64,000 nucleotides of DNA from Paguma larvata (GCA_030068075.1 CM057825.1:121199434-121263433), one strand, 5' to 3'; numbered from the stretch's first letter, positions 45,436 through 57,599 are shown. Numbers and translations: made by a program. Notes: generated by a model from the letters alone, not told the origin.

Positions 45436-45680
45436 CTTATTTATTTATTTTTTATTTTTTTTTTTTTTAAATTTTTTTAATGTTTATTTATTTTTGAGAA
45501 ACATAGAGGCACAGCGTGAACAGGGGAAGGGCAGAGAGAGAGGGAGACACAGAATCGGAAGCAGGCTCCAGGCTCTGAGCCGTCAGCACAGAGCCCGACG
45601 CAGGGCTCGAACTCACGGACCGCGAGATCATGACCTGAGCTGAAGTCGGCGCCCAACCGACTGAGCCACCCAGGCGCCCC
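45436..45680 (-). mobile_element. CAN SINE, among the youngest here
   Basis: Perfect 15-bp duplications agtgttttaaattta lie at 45421-45435 and 45681-45695. The T-rich end is long and the head 'gagccacccaggcgcccc' is intact, so this looks like a recent insertion. Confidence 0.98.
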
Positions 45681-45784
45681 AGTGTTTTAAATTTAGATAA
45701 CATCCGTAAAGTACACAGCACAGGTTTGGCCTGTATCTTGACCCCATGTCCAGGTCATTTCTTTTCCATATGACTCCTTAATAG

Positions 45785-46010
45785 TAATCTCTCACATCTG
45801 TGTCTTATTTTGGAGTCTTCAAAGTGCTTTCACATGCCTGTTTTATGCCTTTCTCATGACTGTATCATGAGGGTAATGCTACCTTTCTCGGTTGGAAGAT
45901 AGGAAATTGAGGCCTGGAGATATTAAGTGGCTTGTCCAAAGTCCCCTAGCTAATAACTGGTGGAACCAGAACTCAAACTTAGTTCCTGTGTCTCCAGGTC
46001 CAGACAATTT
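45785..46010 (-). mobile_element. MIR SINE, near full length
   Basis: 'ttcaaagtgctttcacatgc', 'aagataggaaattgaggcct' and 'gcttgtccaaagtcccctag' follow reversed MIR order. Confidence 0.85.
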
Positions 46011-46735
46011 CTGAATCCAACACAGCTGCCATGCAGCCTCTGTCGCAGAGCCATGAGCTGCCATGTTTCTAAGTGGAGGAAGAGACCTGGGGACTCTGGG
46101 CGGCTCTGATATTGAACATCACGGTTTGCTTATAAGTTGCCCAGAGCTTCTGGGACTAACATTGGAAAGGCCAGCAATAAAAGTGAGTACTCTTTGCTCA
46201 ACGTTCATTATGAGTCCTAAACCAGGGCTCACTAGCAACTTAAACCTAAGCTATGAAAAGGAGGATCTTCTGAAATGTAGCTCAGGGCTAGAGACGAGAG
46301 AGATACTCTGTTAAATACACTAAGTATAAGAGAAATATCAGTATGGAATTAATCGTTGTAGTATAAAGAATTTTCCCGTATTCAGTTACTTCATCCTGAA
46401 GTCTGTCCACCAAGAGGAACGCTGCCCCTGGTTTTCTCCATTCTCAAGATTTGAAACAATCCTTCTCTCACCTCCACCCCCCTTTAGCATGGAAGTAGAC
46501 AATGGTGATGACAAATGACAGCCCAATGGAGGACATACTATGGGGAGGGAGAAAGGCCCTAAGCCTCAGAACTGTGTAAATAGTTATATCAGTGTTTATA
46601 AAATTCTGTGGATCAAATTCCACAGAAATAGAGAAAAGATACAAATCTTGTCCTTGAAAAGTAAACAGGCACATGCATAAAACTCTTTTATTCCCTCTTA
46701 TTCTATGTATCTGGGTGCTTCACCCAATGTTTTTT

Positions 46736-46976
46736 GAAAATGTTTATTTTTACCTTGGAGAGAGAGAGAGAGTACAAGCAAGGAAGGGGCAGAAGGAGAG
46801 GGAGACGGAGGATCCAAAGCAGGCTCCTCGTTGTCAGCCAGAGCTCAACATGGGGTTCAACCTCATGACTCAGGGCTTGTACTCACAAACTATGCAATCA
46901 CCAACTGAGCCGAGATCATGACCTGAGCCACAATCAAGAGTCGGACATTTAATGGACTGAGCCACCCAGGTGCCCC
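46736..46976 (-). mobile_element. CAN SINE with rearranged middle
   Basis: It begins in T-rich and GA-rich sequence and ends 'gagccacccaggtgcccc'. Between 46845 and 46930 two stretches resemble the same part of the SINE (ttcaacctcatgactcag and actcacaaactatgcaatc), so the body seems locally duplicated. Flanks are 'cttcacccaatgtttttt' and 'cttcgcacgatttttaa'. Confidence 0.88.
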
Positions 46977-46979
46977 TTC

Positions 46980-47158
46980 GCACGATTTTTAAACACTTTT
47001 TATTATTAGGTTTATTTATAAACTCATGAGAAGTTTTTGAAATAATACAGACAAGTGCCAAGTACCCTTCATCCAGCTTCCCCCATTGGCAGCATCATAC
47101 AGAACCACAGGACCTCATCAAAACCAGGAAACAGATATTCCAAGATTTCATATTCCAT
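46980..47158 (-). mobile_element. L1 LINE 3' end remnant, antisense
   Basis: 'aaacactttttattattagg', 'acccttcatccagcttcccc' and 'catcaaaaccaggaaacaga' are the reverse complement of the L1 3' end that contains 'gaagctgggtgaagggta'. Confidence 0.75.
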
Positions 47159-47470
47159 TTCAGGGGGATTATAGGTCTCTGAAGGCTATCCAAAAGCCAG
47201 GCATGACCATGGGTTCACCAAGCTAAAAGCCCTTGCCTTAGTTTATGACAGCTCTCCTCACCAAAGGCAGTAGCCGCAAGAGATGTTCGTGAGAGAGGGT
47301 AGTGTGTTTAGATTGAGGTGGGGAGTGCAGAGAAAAGACCTTGGAAATGTGGTTTAAGATTTGAGACAAATTTTGATACCAAGGAAAGGTTAGTCATGTT
47401 GTAAGGCAACTTAAGGTAAGGAAATAGAGTCTTTTTGGTACTTAGATTGGATTGAGAAATATAGAAGAGA

Positions 47471-47482
47471 CCCCCCCCCCCC
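47471..47482. repeat. C12 homopolymer
   Basis: Twelve consecutive C follow agaga. Such runs are prone to sequencing and replication slippage. Confidence 0.9.
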
Positions 47483-47730
47483 ATACCTGCCATGGTGATG
47501 CAGGGGGGCAGGAGTGAAAGGCATGGCTATACCTAGGGAAAGTGATTTAGGAGTGAGGAGAGAGATAGTTGATGTCCTCTTCTGTAACTTAAGGCTGCAT
47601 GAGGAGGGATTGGTTTTACATCTCTCAGTTGGGTGGTCTTAGTGAATGGAGTGCATTCCATAGCCAAGGTGGCCACTGTGCTTCATGGTGGGTCGCCCAT
47701 TACATGACAGAAACAGCTGGAATCCTTCCA

Positions 47731-47904
47731 TCCTTCCTTCCTTCTCTCCCTCCCTCCTTCCTTCCTTCCTTCCTCCTTCCCTCCCTCCTTTCCTTCCTTC
47801 CTTCCTTCCTTCCCTCCCTCCCTCCCTCCCTCCCTCCCTCCCTCCTCCTTCCTTCCTTCCTTCCTTCCTTCCTTCCTTCCTTCCTTCCTTCCTTCCTTCC
47901 TTCC
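47731..47904. repeat. Homopyrimidine (CCTT)n/(CCCT)n tract
   Basis: 174 bp consist only of C and T, first cctt units, then ccct units, then about 15 cctt units. ORFs across it on both strands are low-complexity artefacts. Confidence 0.97.
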
Positions 47905-48944
47905 ACAAAAAAGTATTGAGAATCTGCTACTGGACCAGAATAGGGAAGCTCTGTTGGTCTTACTATGAGTCAAGTTATAATGATTAATAAGATAGAGTTT
48001 CTACCTTTAAGGATCTTCCAGGCAGGTAGGCAATGCAGATAAGGCCCCTCTTATAGGCAGAGCAGGGAGTGCCAAAGGGATTAGGTGTTTGAGGAAGGCA
48101 GGAACTGAGAAATGAAGCGGAAATTCATCAGAGGGCTGCAGATGCCAAGATCAGGAATTTGGGTTTATGAGTTTTCATGAAAACCACGACATTCAGGCTG
48201 TGATCACCTATGTAGTAGTTAAGGCTGCTTCTCATCAATTTATAGCTGGTATCAACCCTATTCTTTTTAAGCACTAAGTGTATCAGGACCAGCTTTTCTC
48301 CCTGGATGATTGACAGCCTGTTGTTTTGCCAGATTGTCTGAGGGCATTCAAGGGTGGTGGGGATGTTGGTTTCCTCTCAGGCTGAACCTCAAAGGGAACT
48401 CTTGGCTCTTATCTCCAGTTTCTGAGTCTCTGTAGAGGGAACCCACCTGGGCTGGCTGATTTAATTAATGTCTGTATTATCTCTCCTCCACTTTTGAAGT
48501 TGTCATGTTGTTGATGCTTGAGCTTCACAATAACACACCTGTGGGCTACGCCTGCCAACTAACTCCCATTTACTGTAATCCTCAGCCACAGACTTTATAG
48601 TTTAGGCAAGAGACGTTTTGATTCCTAAGCATGTTCACATCCAGAGAAAGTTGGCCACATCTGCGTTTGAATCTCACTAACTCCCATTTCACAGATTCTT
48701 CATCACAGTCCTGTTGGGGTCATGAAAGCATGGTCACCTGCCCATATCCATTCCAGGTCAGGTGGCACCACTGATCCACCAGCTTTTTCCTCTATGAATT
48801 TATAAAATATTGAATACAGTGGGCTTGGATTCTTTTTTTTGAAGGGTATTGTGAATGTCGTCGCACTGCAAGGATACTGGATGCTCGACATTTCATTCTT
48901 AGTCTACTTTGGAATAAATCCTCAAACTCCAGGAGCTTGGAAAG
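47905..48944. other. Unique sequence, no gene seen
   Basis: No repeat or coding signature is recognised in this kilobase. Confidence 0.4.
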
Positions 48945-49135
48945 AGCTGGTGACAGTCTTGGGCTCTGGAATTAGGAAGAACTTCAGTTTGAAATGGACT
49001 CTGACACTCATCAGCTGTGCAGACTTTGTGATCTCACTTAATGTCAGCGCTCAGCACAAAATGTTAATGATGCTGTTATCATCATCAAAGTCATGACCAC
49101 CATCATCACCATCACTGTCGCCATGAGGACGATAA
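48945..49135 (+). mobile_element. MIR SINE with (ATC)n tail
   Basis: 'cttgggctctggaattagga', 'tcatcagctgtgcagacttt' and 'gtgatctcacttaatgtcag' follow MIR order. The tail grades into an imperfect (ATC/ACC) run at 49075-49140. Confidence 0.75.
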
Positions 49136-49229
49136 TCATGATCTATGATCCCAGCTCTAACCCACGACAGATCCAGGTTGGGTTAGATTCCTCTCCTATG
49201 GATTCCTAAGGCACCCTGCACATTCCCAT

Positions 49230-49370
49230 CTTAGAACATAATCATATGTTACCACTAGACTCCTTCAGGACACAGGCAATATAGTTTTGTCTGACATTCT
49301 ATCCCTAGTCCCTAGGAACGTACTGGGCACCCAGGAACTATTTGATAAATTGGCGAATGAAAGAAAAAGT
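49230..49370 (+). mobile_element. L2 LINE 3' end fragment
   Basis: 'gactccttcaggacacaggc', 'ctatccctagtccctaggaa' and 'taaattggcgaatgaaagaa' follow the L2 3' tail. Confidence 0.72.
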
Positions 49371-49384
49371 AGAAGGGAAGAGAA

Positions 49385-49575
49385 CCAATTCTTACCGAGC
49401 ACTTATTATATGCCATATGCTTTACAAATTTGTTTCTAATCCTCAAAGTAACCTTGAAACATTTCCATCTCCAATCCCATGTCCTGGCTGGAGTAATAAA
49501 GACCCTGGAAAGTTAAGTGAATTGGCCAAGGACATCCTAATAAGTAGCAGTGACAATACTCAAAGATAGGTCTGT
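49385..49575 (-). mobile_element. MIR SINE fragment
   Basis: 'gagcacttattatatgccat', 'taatcctcaaagtaaccttg' and 'aattggccaaggacatccta' are in reversed MIR order, directly after the L2 tail. Confidence 0.8.
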
Positions 49576-50399
49576 CCAATAGTCTTCTTCTACAAAGATG
49601 ATTACCTAATGAACCAGAAAATTCATTTATTCAGAACCCTCCTCTCTCTGACTATGCTAGGTAATCAAAGTTTTACTGTCTCCAAATGGGGCTGCAGAGG
49701 AGGGGCAGTAAGGTTGGAGACGTGGGTGGCAGATGGCAGAATGGCACCAGCAACGCTAAATTACATGGCCTCAGGGCTGGGAAGATTTTCTAGTCAAATT
49801 TCAGCTCCTCGGAATCAAGAAAATGCATGATTTTTTTTTTCTATTTGCAAAACTACCCATCCACACAGGGAGTGCTGAGAAGTCTGGTCATGATGTTTTT
49901 ATTTGCAGAGGGCTGCTTTCAAAATCTCAGAGTTCCTCGCAAAGAAAATGGCAAACACGGGTTTAAGTCGCCAATAAAATTAAGTGTTTAAACTGGGTTT
50001 TCCTCCAAAAAGCACAAAATGGGCAGATTGCCGAGGTCATCGGCTTCTAAGCACAGAAGGGAGTCTAAAACATTAAGGGAAGAGAGAACATTCCACCTCT
50101 AAAGGTCAGTGTAAGGGCTTTTATATAAATGTTGGATCCCAGGTGGACACTCATGAAGAGGTGACAGCATTTGCAAAGACATTTGGATTGCTCCTCAGAA
50201 CCACGATATTTAAATTGGTGGGATGACACTTGAAGGAAATGCTTTCTGCCAGCATCCCTCTGCTTTACAAAAAGGGGTCATCAAAATGTGATGATATTGT
50301 ACAAATAAAGCATCACATAGATTAGATCAAGAGACCTGAATGCAGAGGTTGATGGGTGGGGTTGGAGGTGGTATATGGTTGTTGTGTTTCATATACAAT
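49576..50399. other. Unique sequence, possible conserved element
   Basis: 49890-50330 has no recognised repeat and includes 'gggtttaagtcgccaataaa' and 'gggcagattgccgaggtcat'. It could be conserved non-coding DNA; there is no coding evidence. Confidence 0.35.
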
Positions 50400-50560
50400 A
50401 TACAGTCTCAGTCAACACCCTTTGAATGTTATCTATCCAACACCTTATGAGTTTGTTATTATTAGTGCAGTCTTAGGGATGAGGAAAGAGAGTCCCAGCA
50501 GTAACTTGCCAGATAATTAAGAAGTAAGCCAGATGCAACTTAGACTTGCTTAATTACATT
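50400..50560 (-). mobile_element. MIR SINE fragment (weak)
   Basis: 'tctatccaacaccttatgag', 'gggatgaggaaagagagtcc' and 'taacttgccagataatta' resemble reversed MIR. Confidence 0.55.
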
Positions 50561-51119
50561 TAATTCACCTACACAGTATCTCGAAGAATCAACCAAGTCA
50601 CGTTCCAGGGTTATAGTAAAGTACCTCATGACAGTAGCAACAGAGAAAGAAAACGTTGTCCGGGGAAGGTTTCCACACCAATTGCCAAGTTCTTCAGCCA
50701 AGAGGAAACGTGATGTCCCAGGAAAAACAGAGGAGGCCCAGAATTCTCACCCTGTCTCTGGTTCTACAAAACTTCCTAAACGTTCAGAGACTCTCTAGCA
50801 GATTATTTGTACCCTGGCTTCATTTCCAGAGGTGGAGATTTTAATACTGTGTTCAAGTGAGCCAGACGTCAACATATACGAGCATTGGGAATCCAAGAAT
50901 TCCCCACAACAATATCAAATGTATTATGTGTATGTGTATTTATCTCATAAAGGTCACATCAGGTGCTCAAGGGAGTCTGAGACATTCCCCCTGCCCCTAC
51001 CCCCCAGGACCAAAGGAAGGTTTTCAGTCCTCAGCTCTTGTAAGTTACAATTCATCCCTTTTGCTCAATAAGCCTTGGCCTATCAATGCTTAGAAAGGCA
51101 ACAAGGTATAGTAAAAATA
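50561..51119. other. Unique sequence, no gene seen
   Basis: No repeat or gene signature is recognised. Confidence 0.4.
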
Positions 51120-51620
51120 GCATTCTTTCACTTACTAATCTGTTCGCTTAGTCATTCATTCGAGTATTTATCAACTGCCTGACTTTACACGCTCTTCTAG
51201 GCAATGGGAAATCAGAGACAAATTATTCCTGTGAGCTCCCAGTCTAATAGGGAGAAAGACACCTAAGGAGGTAATTATAAAACAATATGTAATAGTCTCA
51301 ATAACGGATATTTATAGGTCATAAAGCAGAACATCTAATCTAGGCTGAGAGGGCTGGGAAGATTCTGATATGAGTCTTCAAGAATAAGTAGAGTTAACCA
51401 GACGTCGAAGGAAAGTCATTCCGGGCAGAGGAAAAAAACCAAGCCAGGTGGCAGGAAACAGCATGGTAGATATATGGGGGAACTTCCAACAGCCTAATTC
51501 TCCTAGAACACAAAAAGGCAGAGAATGGTAAAAGATAAGTCTGGGGAGGTTGCAGGATAGGTTATGGAGGGGATTAGGTAATCTAGCTGCCCTATGGAGA
51601 GGGGTTGAGAGAATTCTGTT
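51120..51620 (-). mobile_element. L2-type LINE 3' region, antisense
   Basis: 'gtcattcattcgagtattta', 'ctcttctaggcaatgggaaa', 'ctcccagtctaatagggaga' and 'ggaaagtcattccgggcaga' follow the reverse complement of the common L2 3' end and its upstream sequence over about 400 bp. Confidence 0.7.
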
Positions 51621-51659
51621 ACATTAACCCAGGCCTGATGTGATGAAAGCTTATACAAT

Positions 51660-51795
51660 GATAGTGGTCATCTCCTTTCCCTATAGACTGGATCCTGGTC
51701 TTAATTCTGACTTTTCTGTCATTTGATCCAGACCTACTACAAGATATCAACATATAGTGGGGTGCTCAGTAGTTTATGTTGAATGAATAAATTAA
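51660..51795 (+). mobile_element. L2 LINE 3' tail (weak)
   Basis: 'gtggggtgctcagtagttta' and 'tgttgaatgaataaatt' are the L2 terminus; the upstream part is strongly diverged. Confidence 0.55.
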
Positions 51796-53014
51796 GAGTA
51801 AGGATGGGAAGGATTTCATGTTTGAGAAATATTTTGAGTGTTAATGTGGCAAGAACTGGAAAGAGAGTAAATGTGGAAAGTGAGGAAAAGCGAAATTGAG
51901 GCAGCTTCTCACAACACAAGCTTCGGAGTCAGCCAGATCTGGGTCCTAACTTCCATCTTCTGAACTTGAACGGTCCTTGATTGAAACAAGTAGGGATGGG
52001 AGATGGTGGTGATGGTTTAATATGGACTGAGCTCACGATAGAATTCCTTTGTATGTGAAAAAGAGAGAGAAGAGACAGACACAGAATCCCAAAGATGGAG
52101 AGCAAGAGAGGAGAAACAGAAAGGGTCCAAAAGAGAGAATGTGTTTTGGGGGCACGCAGGCTTTAGGGGTTGCGCGGTGGTGATAGCACGCGTCAGGGAC
52201 ACTCTGCCTGGTAAAGTCAAGTATGCAAGTAGGTGGTGTTATTAAGTAGGTGCTCAAGAGGGTCAGGAGAAAGGAGACTAGGAAGCCAGAGAATGAACAA
52301 AGAAAGCAGAATGACAGAGACTGTGCTGAGAGAACAAAGGAACAGACTCAGCTCCTCTCTTGCTATGCAGATGACCCTGGCTCACACCTGATTCTCCATT
52401 ACCTGGTATCAATCTGGTGATCCATTACAAGACTGCATTGCCTCCAGGCACGCCTGTTCAACAAAACGACTGACACTTAATAAGCCTGACAGGGACCTGC
52501 TCCTTCCTTTGCAAAAGTCCAGTTCTCTCATTTTGCCCAAGGTGTCCACTGAGGGTTCACTGGGAAGCCCCAGAGACAGCCAACGTTTGATGTCACACGA
52601 GGAGGATTTGCCCTGAAACTCGGGTAGGTTCTGGGCGAGGTAATTAGCCAGGCTAAGAGGCCCCTTTCTGGAAAGAACATCGTGGTAATTGCTGACAGCC
52701 TTCCCTACGATGGATGGAAGAGTTCAGAAATAACAAGAATAATGAATAAGCAATCAGTCTATTCTGGGGTCTGCTATTACTGCCCTTCTAATTGGGTGTC
52801 TCAGAGTCTCCTGGGATTCCCTCAACGATAGCACTGTTCCCAGAGAGACCAAGAGACTAAGGCTGGAGACATAATAACTCATAACAAACATTCTGATGGG
52901 AACTGATGGCCATCTGGAAGCTGGGACAAGTTTTTTTTGGTCTTATCTTCTCTCTCCCCATGATCCTCTGGGCCGGATGGACATGAGAAGCCTTTGAGCA
53001 GAGAGCACACCAGA
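51796..53014. other. Unique sequence, possible conserved element
   Basis: A GA-rich patch lies at 52058-52140. 52480-52870 is repeat-free with retained CpGs (cacacgaggagg, actcgggtagg) and 'aggtaattagccaggctaag', suggesting a conserved element. No gene is recognised. Confidence 0.35.
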
Positions 53015-53210
53015 GCTGGAATCCCAGCTCCGCCAGCTCCTAGGCACACGACTTGAAACTCATCAGTTCACCAGCTGCATCCCAATTTTCTCGTCTAAAG
53101 TTAGGGCAACTAGCTCCTGCCTCATAGGATTTTTGTGAGGACTAGGGCTAATACATGCAAATTGCCTGGCATATAGCAGATATTCAATAAATGATAGCTA
53201 TTCGTATTCT
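53015..53210 (+). mobile_element. MIR SINE, near full length
   Basis: 'gagctggaatcccagctccg', 'ctagctcctgcctcatagga', 'gcctggcatatagcagatat' and 'tcaataaatgatagctattc' follow MIR order to its tail. Confidence 0.9.
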
Positions 53211-55589
53211 TATGATAGAGGGTCTCTTTGGCGGGGAGGCAAACAACTGGCAACCTGACAAACCAGAAGCCAGAGCTACATTTTGGAAACTACTGCCGAA
53301 GTGTGCAGTAGTCCTAATTAGAATTCTCATTAGGTTCTGATAATAAGAAATGTGTGAGAAGACACTTTTCAATCTCCCAAGAGAAAACAGGAAGTGGGCG
53401 GATTTAAAAAAAAAAAAAAAGGCAAACTCTCGGTGGCATCTCGTTTTTGTCTTCTTACTCTGAGTGTTATGAGAAATGACGTGAAATGTCCCTTCTGTGC
53501 TCACAGACATGACATAACGAGGTGGTCCCATAACACTCTTGTCTGAGGAGGATTAGTACCTGAGGAGAGAGATTTCGCTCCCAGCTCAAGAACTGGTGGA
53601 CTCTCAAAATGCCTGAGGACACTATAGTACGGAGCAAGGTGTGAGCTGGTGGGTTCGGATAGGAGTTACAGGATTAAGGTTGTAATGGCAGAATTGCTCT
53701 ACAGGATCCCTATGTATGAGGTTCGCCAAGTGACCCTCGTACGATGTAGAAGCTTTAAGATAGTTGTTTGAGGAAGTGGTCCTAAGGCCCAGGAGGAGAG
53801 TCTAGGAAGGGTGAAATAGGAAAGAAGGAAAAGCCAATCTCAGGGGTCTCTATGGAGCTGATTACTACTGTGAGAAAGGGGGCTCCAGCCCACCAGGACC
53901 TCTGAGGAGCTGATAGAATGCCCTCAGAATTGTCTTCTCAAGAGAAGGAAATGGGGACTATGCACCACCAATCCCCAACCCTCATTGGGCAACATTTAGC
54001 CCATGGGGTGGTAAGCCTCACACTTCCGGCATTGCACATACTTCAAAATGGCTGCACAGGGTCCTGACATGACCCTACACAGTAGAGGCAAGAAGTCACT
54101 AAGGCAGACAGCAGAGCTCTGCATCACACCTAGGCCAGGTGCTACCTGGGTACACCTGCACAGCTGGTTGCCACAGCAACAGCTAGAGTAAAACCACTGG
54201 TCGAGAGGAAGTGATACTGGGAGTGGGGCGAGGGGCTGAAGTGTTTGCTGAAATATTCTCTGTCTACAGTCTCTTTGACTCTGATTCCAGAGACATGGGA
54301 GTTGGGAGGAGGCGGTGTACCTTCTCACACAAAGGGCATCATCTTTGATTCTGCGGAGCCTCTGAGAGTCTTCCCATCTGCCATTTCATCTGTTCCTCAC
54401 AGAAATCCTGCAGAAAGGCAGGGCAGGGGTGAAAAGCCCTACTGTGCAGACAAAGAAAGATGCTCCAAGACCTTCCACAACCGGGTTGGAGTATTTGAGG
54501 TAGAGCCAAGCCCAGATACCTAGAAGTGATTCTTGGGGCTTCACCAACTACCCACATCAGAATCTCTGATGTTTGTGAAAATGCTTATTTCTGGGCCCCG
54601 AGAGCTACTGGATTATGGTGTTCAAGTCTGAGTGCTGTTTCAGGCAAGTCACAGAGGGGTCTATTTGTATGTAGTAGTTGCCCTTGACTTCACAACACAA
54701 GGGTAACCAGGTTCCAGCCAACAGTCTGCTTCCAGGGGCCTGTAGCTAAGTCTTTCCCAAGCCCAAAGCTAATCATCTCCCAGAATCCTGGAATGAAAAT
54801 GAAAAGTTGGTTATGGGAACCCCTAGTCAGTGTCATTCCAAGACTGAGGAGCAACAAGGGGAAAAATCCAGAGATATATGAAAGCAGGGTTCCTGGCCAA
54901 GAGAACCAGAACAGTCCTCAAAGGTCACAGTCTCTGTCCATACCCTATGGATGAGGAAAACAATGTCCAATATTATGCAGCTTGTTCCAGAGCTAGAATT
55001 CAAGCTACAAATTTCCTGGTGCCCATCCCAGTGCACCTGGGAATCCACCTATCTGCAAAATAGCAGGGAAATCACCTCTACATTCCAGGCCTTCCTGCAC
55101 CACCACGCACAACTTGCCCCCAAACAATTAGCCATGTATTCTAATTTGCTCTACCCCAGGACTCAGGACTGCTACTTGCACTGGTACACCCACACCCACC
55201 CCTTACTCCAGCCCCCAAGCTTTAACTGAAGCTCTGGATGGTTTCCTGTTATCTGTACGTCATCCTCAGTCATACCAGAGGGTCTGGTTTGAACTCAAAT
55301 GCCCAGAACTTCATAGACTCTGCAACCTTCAGAAGGGCCCTTGGAAAACAGCAGCGGGAGGCAGGGACTGGCTAGGGCAGAAGGTGGTAGAGTGTCCAGT
55401 TGATATGAAAACTAGGTCTGTGGGGAGGGTAGGAGGATGCAAGACAAAAATGTAGAGAGGAAGTGAAGGAAGGAGGACATGGGGTGGAAAGAGAGAGAGG
55501 AGAAGGCACAGAACTGAAAACAAGACATAGAGAGGGAGACAGAGAGAGAGATCACATATAACAAAGGACACAGAGTCTAATTTATATGT
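53211..55589. other. Unique sequence, no gene seen
   Basis: An A15 run lies at about 53406. Around 54350-54520 the words are faintly MIR-like. ORFs of 60-115 codons occur on both strands with no recognised family. 55440-55560 is GA-rich. Confidence 0.4.
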
Positions 55590-55725
55590 CTGCCTCCTCC
55601 AACTCACTGCCAAGGTCTTGGATTGCAGGACCTGTGTCTGATTCATTTCAGTGTACCAATGCTTAGCCCTGAGCCTGACACATAGCAGAAGTTCAGTATT
55701 TATTTTTCAGATAAATCAGTGAACA
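55590..55725 (+). mobile_element. L2 LINE 3' end fragment
   Basis: 'ggacctgtgtctgattcatt', 'gcttagccctgagcctgaca' and 'catagcagaagttcagtatt' follow the L2 3' tail. Confidence 0.75.
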
Positions 55726-55754
55726 TAAAGACATCCTTGTAGAGCAAACCTACA

Positions 55755-55870
55755 AAAAAAGCATATTGTTATTTCTATTCTACGAATGAGAAAATTTAAG
55801 TCAGAGAGCTAAAGCAGTTGCCCAAAAGTGTCACAGGCAATAAAAAGGCAGGCTAAGACTTCATCGTAAG
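55755..55870 (-). mobile_element. MIR SINE fragment
   Basis: 'attctacgaatgagaaaatt' and 'agcagttgcccaaaagtgtc' are in reversed MIR order. Confidence 0.65.
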
Positions 55871-56499
55871 CCAAGGTGACCCCAAAGCCTCTCATTAGCG
55901 GTATCTGGGTACGTAAATTCTTCAAACTTCCTGTGTTTAGGAGCCAAGGAAAACTCCTCCTACTTCTTGGGGCTAGTTGGGCCAGGATGAATGTCCCCCA
56001 GAAGTCAGAAAAGGGAGGTACAACCAACACAGCTGGAGCTTCACTAGATGCCCTCATATCTCTTTTCCTGTTTCCAGGCACCAATCTTTCAGACTGTGTG
56101 TGCCTTTGATTTTAACCAGAAGCACTGAGATTTTGGAACTCTTCCCTTGGGCCCCCATTACTACATTCCCCTTACACGCAGCAAGCCAGTGTTCCTGGGG
56201 GTTCCCATCCCTTTTACTAAGATTGGCGGGTGCGTCAGAATGAAAGCCCAACTTCCTTGCCTGGAGTGGCTGCAAATCCGGAGGAGCACTACACACCAGA
56301 GCCCCCTTCACAGGACATCGCCTGAACTTGTACCCTTGTGTGGCTTCTTTCCTTTCTGTCTGACTCCTGCCTTTCGCTTACCAGTCCGTCCTTGGATCCC
56401 TTTCTTCCTTGCACATGAATCCTTGTCTTGGGATCTGTTTCTGGGGATCCCGATATAAACAAAAGAGAAACATCTGGGAATCCATGATAAGCAAATACT

Positions 56500-56745
56500 T
56501 CCTATTAATAACAGTGCCCATTTAGTGAGCATCCACCATGATTAAATGTTTCACAAGCCTTATGTTGAATGCTCAAACAAGATGACAAGGTCGGTAGGAC
56601 TGTGTCCATTCTGGAGATGAGAAGACCTAGGCTCTGAGAGAACTTGGTAATCTCCCCCAAGGTCACCTAGTTAGAAGTGCTAGGGAGGGGATTTGAACCC
56701 AAGACTATCTGTCATCAAGGCTTTTCCCTACCCATGCTGTCTTTA
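56500..56745 (-). mobile_element. MIR SINE, near full length
   Basis: 'ccatttagtgagcatccacc', 'attctggagatgagaagacc', 'cccccaaggtcacctagtta' and 'ggggatttgaacccaagact' follow reversed MIR order. Confidence 0.9.
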
Positions 56746-56759
56746 GGGTACTTGCGTGT

Positions 56760-56905
56760 CCATTTGCCCATCTTCCATTTTCATTTGTTTCTTTGCAGGG
56801 AGGGAGGGAGAGTGGCATAGAGATCCTTGTATCCTCAAGGCCCAGTACATCGCCTAGCACATAGTAGATACCCTGTATTTGTTGAGTGAATAACTAAATG
56901 AGGTG
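56760..56905 (+). mobile_element. L2 LINE 3' end fragment
   Basis: 'tcctcaaggcccagtacatc', 'gcctagcacatagtagatac' and 'tatttgttgagtgaataact' follow the L2 3' tail. Confidence 0.8.
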
Positions 56906-57599
56906 CTTGAGAGGAACAAAACACTTAGAAGTCTCTCTAAATTTTCTCCAAAATTCCATGGACTCTGCTTGAGAAAGTACTAAATACCCCCATGAGGCAG
57001 ATTCCCATAGCAAATAACGAGACCAACAATAAAAGCTTTAAGACCTACACGGTATTAACACTTGGGACTTGAATATGGGGACTTGACTGATCGCCAACTT
57101 GTAGAAATCCCATACATTCAGCTCAACTGCGTTCGATAAGTGGGCAGCAAAACACAAAACCAAAATTACAGCATCAAAAACAGCTTCCAATTACCAGAAA
57201 ATAAGGCACCTGCATATTATAAATTGTCTCTTTAGGATCTCCTCATTTTGTAGCTTTTAAAATGAAGACAATGACATGTTCTATTTGGATGTTGAGATTC
57301 TTAAAAATGAGGTGCCCTTTTATAACATTTTAAAAGGAGGCGTTATAAGATTTGAATCTAAGTGAACCCTCTGAACTTGCAAAAAGGAAAAATTTAAGAC
57401 GATGTGAAAAAATTATATCCAGCAACCATGACATTTCTTGATGTGAAGTGCTTTCTTTGAATGGTACAACACCGCGCGAGTTGGAATTTGGAATGTGACA
57501 AGAAAATAAGCAAGATGCCAAGTTGACAATGTAGACATTCTTCTCCTACAAAGGTTTCACCTCCATAACTAGATCCAGATCGTACCAGCAACCTGGAGA
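56906..57599. other. Unique sequence, no gene seen
   Basis: 57190-57390 has AT-rich, partly palindromic words (ttttataacattttaaaagg) that could be a decayed DNA transposon. Nothing is coding. Confidence 0.4.

Noticed and set aside
47731..47904. Regular short repeats considered as a CRISPR array
   Set aside because: There are no spacers; it is a microsatellite in mammalian DNA.
47599..47987. ORFs rich in LPSFLPS or EGRKEGRK repeats
   Set aside because: They are translations of the CCTT/CCCT microsatellite.
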